Origin: Desulfobacterales bacterium
GTDB taxonomy: Bacteria > Desulfobacterota > Desulfobacteria > Desulfobacterales > BuS5
Assembly (NCBI GenBank): GCA_016735355.1
Contig: JAERRQ010000253.1
Coordinates: 1 to 5,955, forward strand
DNA: 5,955 nt
Reading direction: 5' to 3'
In this document: piece by piece, positions 4,473 to 5,955 of the stretch
Numbering within the stretch: position 1 is the first letter of the stretch
How the letters are laid out: every line of letters begins with the position of its first letter
Notes under the pieces: model-generated
The model's input: the letters and a program-made list of their open reading frames with translations, nothing else
What the model was told of the DNA's origin: nothing
Databases searched by the model: none
Program-made: the position numbers and the translations under genes

Positions 4473-5829
4473 AGCCGCTTCCGAAATCATGCTCAAAGGC
4501 CATATCTTCAAAGCGGGTATATGCGCTCAAAAAAGTCAGACTCACCTTGCCTACCGCCCCGTTTCTATGTTTGGCGAGTATAATCTCGGATGTACCTTTT
4601 TGTGGATTATTTTCGTCCTTGTTGTATACTTCGTCCCTGTAAATAAATGCTACCAGATCGGCATCCTGTTCCAGAGCACCGGATTCCCTTAAATCAGAAA
4701 GCAGAGGCCGCTTGTCACCCCGTTCTTCCAGCTTTCTGTTCAACTGCGACAAGGCAACCACCGGAATGTCAAGCTCCTTTGCCAGGGCCTTTAATGATCT
4801 TGAAATTTCCGAAATTTCAAGATCCCTCCGCTCGGCCCGGGAATTACCCCTCATAAGCTGAAGATAATCTATGACAACAAGGCCCAGATCATTATCCATC
4901 TTGAGTCTGCGGGACTTTGCTCTTATGGATAGCGATGTAATGTCGGGTGAATCATCAATAAAAATTGGAGCCGAAGTCAAAACGCTGGCTGCATCCGTAA
5001 GCTTTAACCAGTCATCATCACCCAAAAAACCGCCTCGCACACGGGAAGAGTCCACCCTTGCTTCAGAACATAGCAAACGCATGGATAACTGTTCTTTTGA
5101 CATTTCAAGTGAGAATACGGCTACCGATATATTCCCTTCAACAGCAGCATTCCTTGCGATGTTAAGAGCAAGGGCGGTTTTGCCCATGCCGGGGCGCGCG
5201 GCTAAAATTATCAGATCCGATCCCTGGAATCCCGAGGTCAGCTTGTCAAATTCTTTAAATCCCGATGGCACTCCTGTTAGAAGAGCTTTATTTCCCTGCT
5301 GTTCTTCAAGAGCAGCAATATTATCATCAACAAGTCTGCTTATGGAAAAGAATGAAGGTCTTATTTTATTTTCAGCTATTTCAAAAACCGATTTTTCGGC
5401 AAAACCTATCACTTCATCGACATCACCCCTGTCCTCGTAACACCGCCTGGAAATTTCGTTAGCTTTTTCAATAAGACGCCTCAAGCACGCCTTGTCATGA
5501 ATGATTTTGGCGTAATACTGGGCATTTACAGCTAAAGGTACCGTATCGACTATACCAGCGATATACGTAGCACCACCTACTTCGTCAAGCTTACCGCATT
5601 CTTTAAGAATATTTGTAAGTGTTATCAGATCTACGGGTTCGTTTTTAGAATAAAGCTCGGTAATTGCTTCATAAATCACTTTATGAGATGACCTGTAAAA
5701 ATCATCCGGCGCCACAACCTCGACAACATCATTAAGCACATCATTATCCAGGAGAATAGCGCTTATTAGATTCTCCTCGGCTTCAATATTTTGCGGTGGC
5801 AGTTTATATAACGAAGTATCCTTTTCCAT
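4450..5829 (-). CDS. dnaB: DnaB, replicative DNA helicase
   Basis: The hexameric helicase that unwinds DNA at the replication fork and binds primase DnaG. From the ATG it has 459 residues, a normal length, and no intein. The N-terminal helical domain (about 8-115) starts with LPPQNIEAEENLISAILLD and is followed by the linker helix region (about 116-180). The RecA-like domain begins TGVPSGFKEFDKLTSGFQGSDLIILAARPGMGKTA, with Walker A at 211-219 (Lys217, Thr218), catalytic Glu242 in SLEMSKEQL, Walker B Asp321 in VVIDYLQLM, SQLNRKLEER (361-370), and SDLRESGALEQDADLVAFIYRDEVY, followed by ILAKHRNG, where the arginine finger and ATP sensor residues lie. The frame extends to a TTG ending at 5841, but the ATG ending at 5829 fits the family N-terminus better; its Shine-Dalgarno is weak (GGGTG, 5835-5839). 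It lies 37 bases after rplI and overlaps coaBC. Confidence 0.97.
   Translation of the reverse strand: MEKDTSLYKLPPQNIEAEENLISAILLDNDVLNDVVEVVAPDDFYRSSHKVIYEAITELYSKNEPVDLITLTNILKECGKLDEVGGATYIAGIVDTVPLAVNAQYYAKIIHDKACLRRLIEKANEISRRCYEDRGDVDEVIGFAEKSVFEIAENKIRPSFFSISRLVDDNIAALEEQQGNKALLTGVPSGFKEFDKLTSGFQGSDLIILAARPGMGKTALALNIARNAAVEGNISVAVFSLEMSKEQLSMRLLCSEARVDSSRVRGGFLGDDDWLKLTDAASVLTSAPIFIDDSPDITSLSIRAKSRRLKMDNDLGLVVIDYLQLMRGNSRAERRDLEISEISRSLKALAKELDIPVVALSQLNRKLEERGDKRPLLSDLRESGALEQDADLVAFIYRDEVYNKDENNPQKGTSEIILAKHRNGAVGKVSLTFLSAYTRFEDMAFEHDFGSGYVQEYSG
4478..4482 (-). promoter_or_regulatory. Shine-Dalgarno that decides the coaBC start
   Basis: GGAAG on the minus strand, 5 bases before the ATG ending at 4472 and inside the dnaB coding end. 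The upstream in-frame TTG (4511) and ATG (4490) have no comparable site. Confidence 0.5.
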
Positions 5830-5866
5830 AACAACACCCAAATGCCCATTTCTTCATAAAAACGCC

Positions 5867-5955
5867 CTATTTCTCCGGCTCTACTTCAACAGTTATTTCA
5901 GGCTCAACACCAGCATAAACCCTTATGGGTACCTTGTAGGAACCTATCTGCTTTA
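5867..5955 (-). CDS. rplI: Ribosomal protein L9, C-terminal fragment (5' end outside window)
   Basis: The last 28 codons and a TAG stop are visible. The tail reads KQIGSYKVPIRVYAGVEPEI and continues to TVEVEPEK. The pattern of a short (I/L)G-x-(H/Y)-x-V element followed by two alternating valine strands ending in acidic residues is the usual C-terminus of L9, which contacts 23S rRNA in the large subunit. Its place directly upstream of dnaB on the same strand is the widespread rpsF-rpsR-rplI-dnaB order, so the call rests on both the sequence and the context. The operon promoter lies outside the window. Confidence 0.88.
   Translation of the reverse strand, partial: KQIGSYKVPIRVYAGVEPEITVEVEPEK

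Noticed and set aside
4472..4511. Longer coaBC start at TTG 4511 or ATG 4490
   Set aside because: Neither has a Shine-Dalgarno, and both add residues not expected before the family N-terminal strand.
4871..5440. 189-codon open frame on the plus strand, antisense to dnaB
   Set aside because: It lies wholly inside an unmistakable dnaB, its protein is a low-complexity Ser/Arg/Pro-rich shadow, and no ribosome site or known domain is visible.
5829..5841. TTG start at 5841 for dnaB
   Set aside because: The ATG four codons later gives the usual DnaB N-terminus and has a somewhat better upstream site (GGGTG, 5 bases away).

Overview
This window looks like ordinary bacterial chromosome, most probably from a Desulfobacterota (deltaproteobacterial) sulfate- or syntrophy-type lineage. 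I infer this from the housekeeping order rplI-dnaB-coaBC beside an MtaB-type methylthiotransferase, and from a 'cytidylate kinase-like' protein of the REPGSGG type next to a GAF protein. No marker gene settles the taxonomy. I see no mobile element, CRISPR array, tRNA or rRNA.

Layout. On the minus strand, reading right to left from the right edge, lie the tail of rplI (ribosomal protein L9), dnaB (replicative helicase) and coaBC (coenzyme A biosynthesis). They are tightly packed, and the coaBC start lies inside the end of dnaB. This operon runs into the plus-strand gene mtaB (tRNA t6A37 methylthiotransferase). The two genes converge with a 4-base overlap that contains both stop codons, and I see no convincing terminator between them.

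Upstream of mtaB is a 273-base AT-rich divergent intergenic region. It holds a good sigma70-type promoter for a second minus-strand operon, a weaker candidate promoter for mtaB, and several small palindromes. The second operon encodes a cytidylate kinase-like P-loop protein, a small GAF-domain protein, and a protein cut off by the left window edge. The start of that last protein resembles the N-lobe of a protein kinase-like fold. The three genes are spaced 66 and 3 bases apart, and their joint function is unknown to me.

How the genes work together. rplI, dnaB and coaBC serve translation, replication and cofactor supply. mtaB modifies A37 of tRNAs that read ANN codons. The left operon is the only part without a textbook role: an unusual nucleotide-kinase-like protein, a possible small-molecule sensor and a possible kinase fragment suggest a signalling or regulatory unit, but this is inference. 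Most functional calls are strong (rplI tail, dnaB, coaBC, mtaB). Promoter and operator calls come from reading by eye and are tentative.
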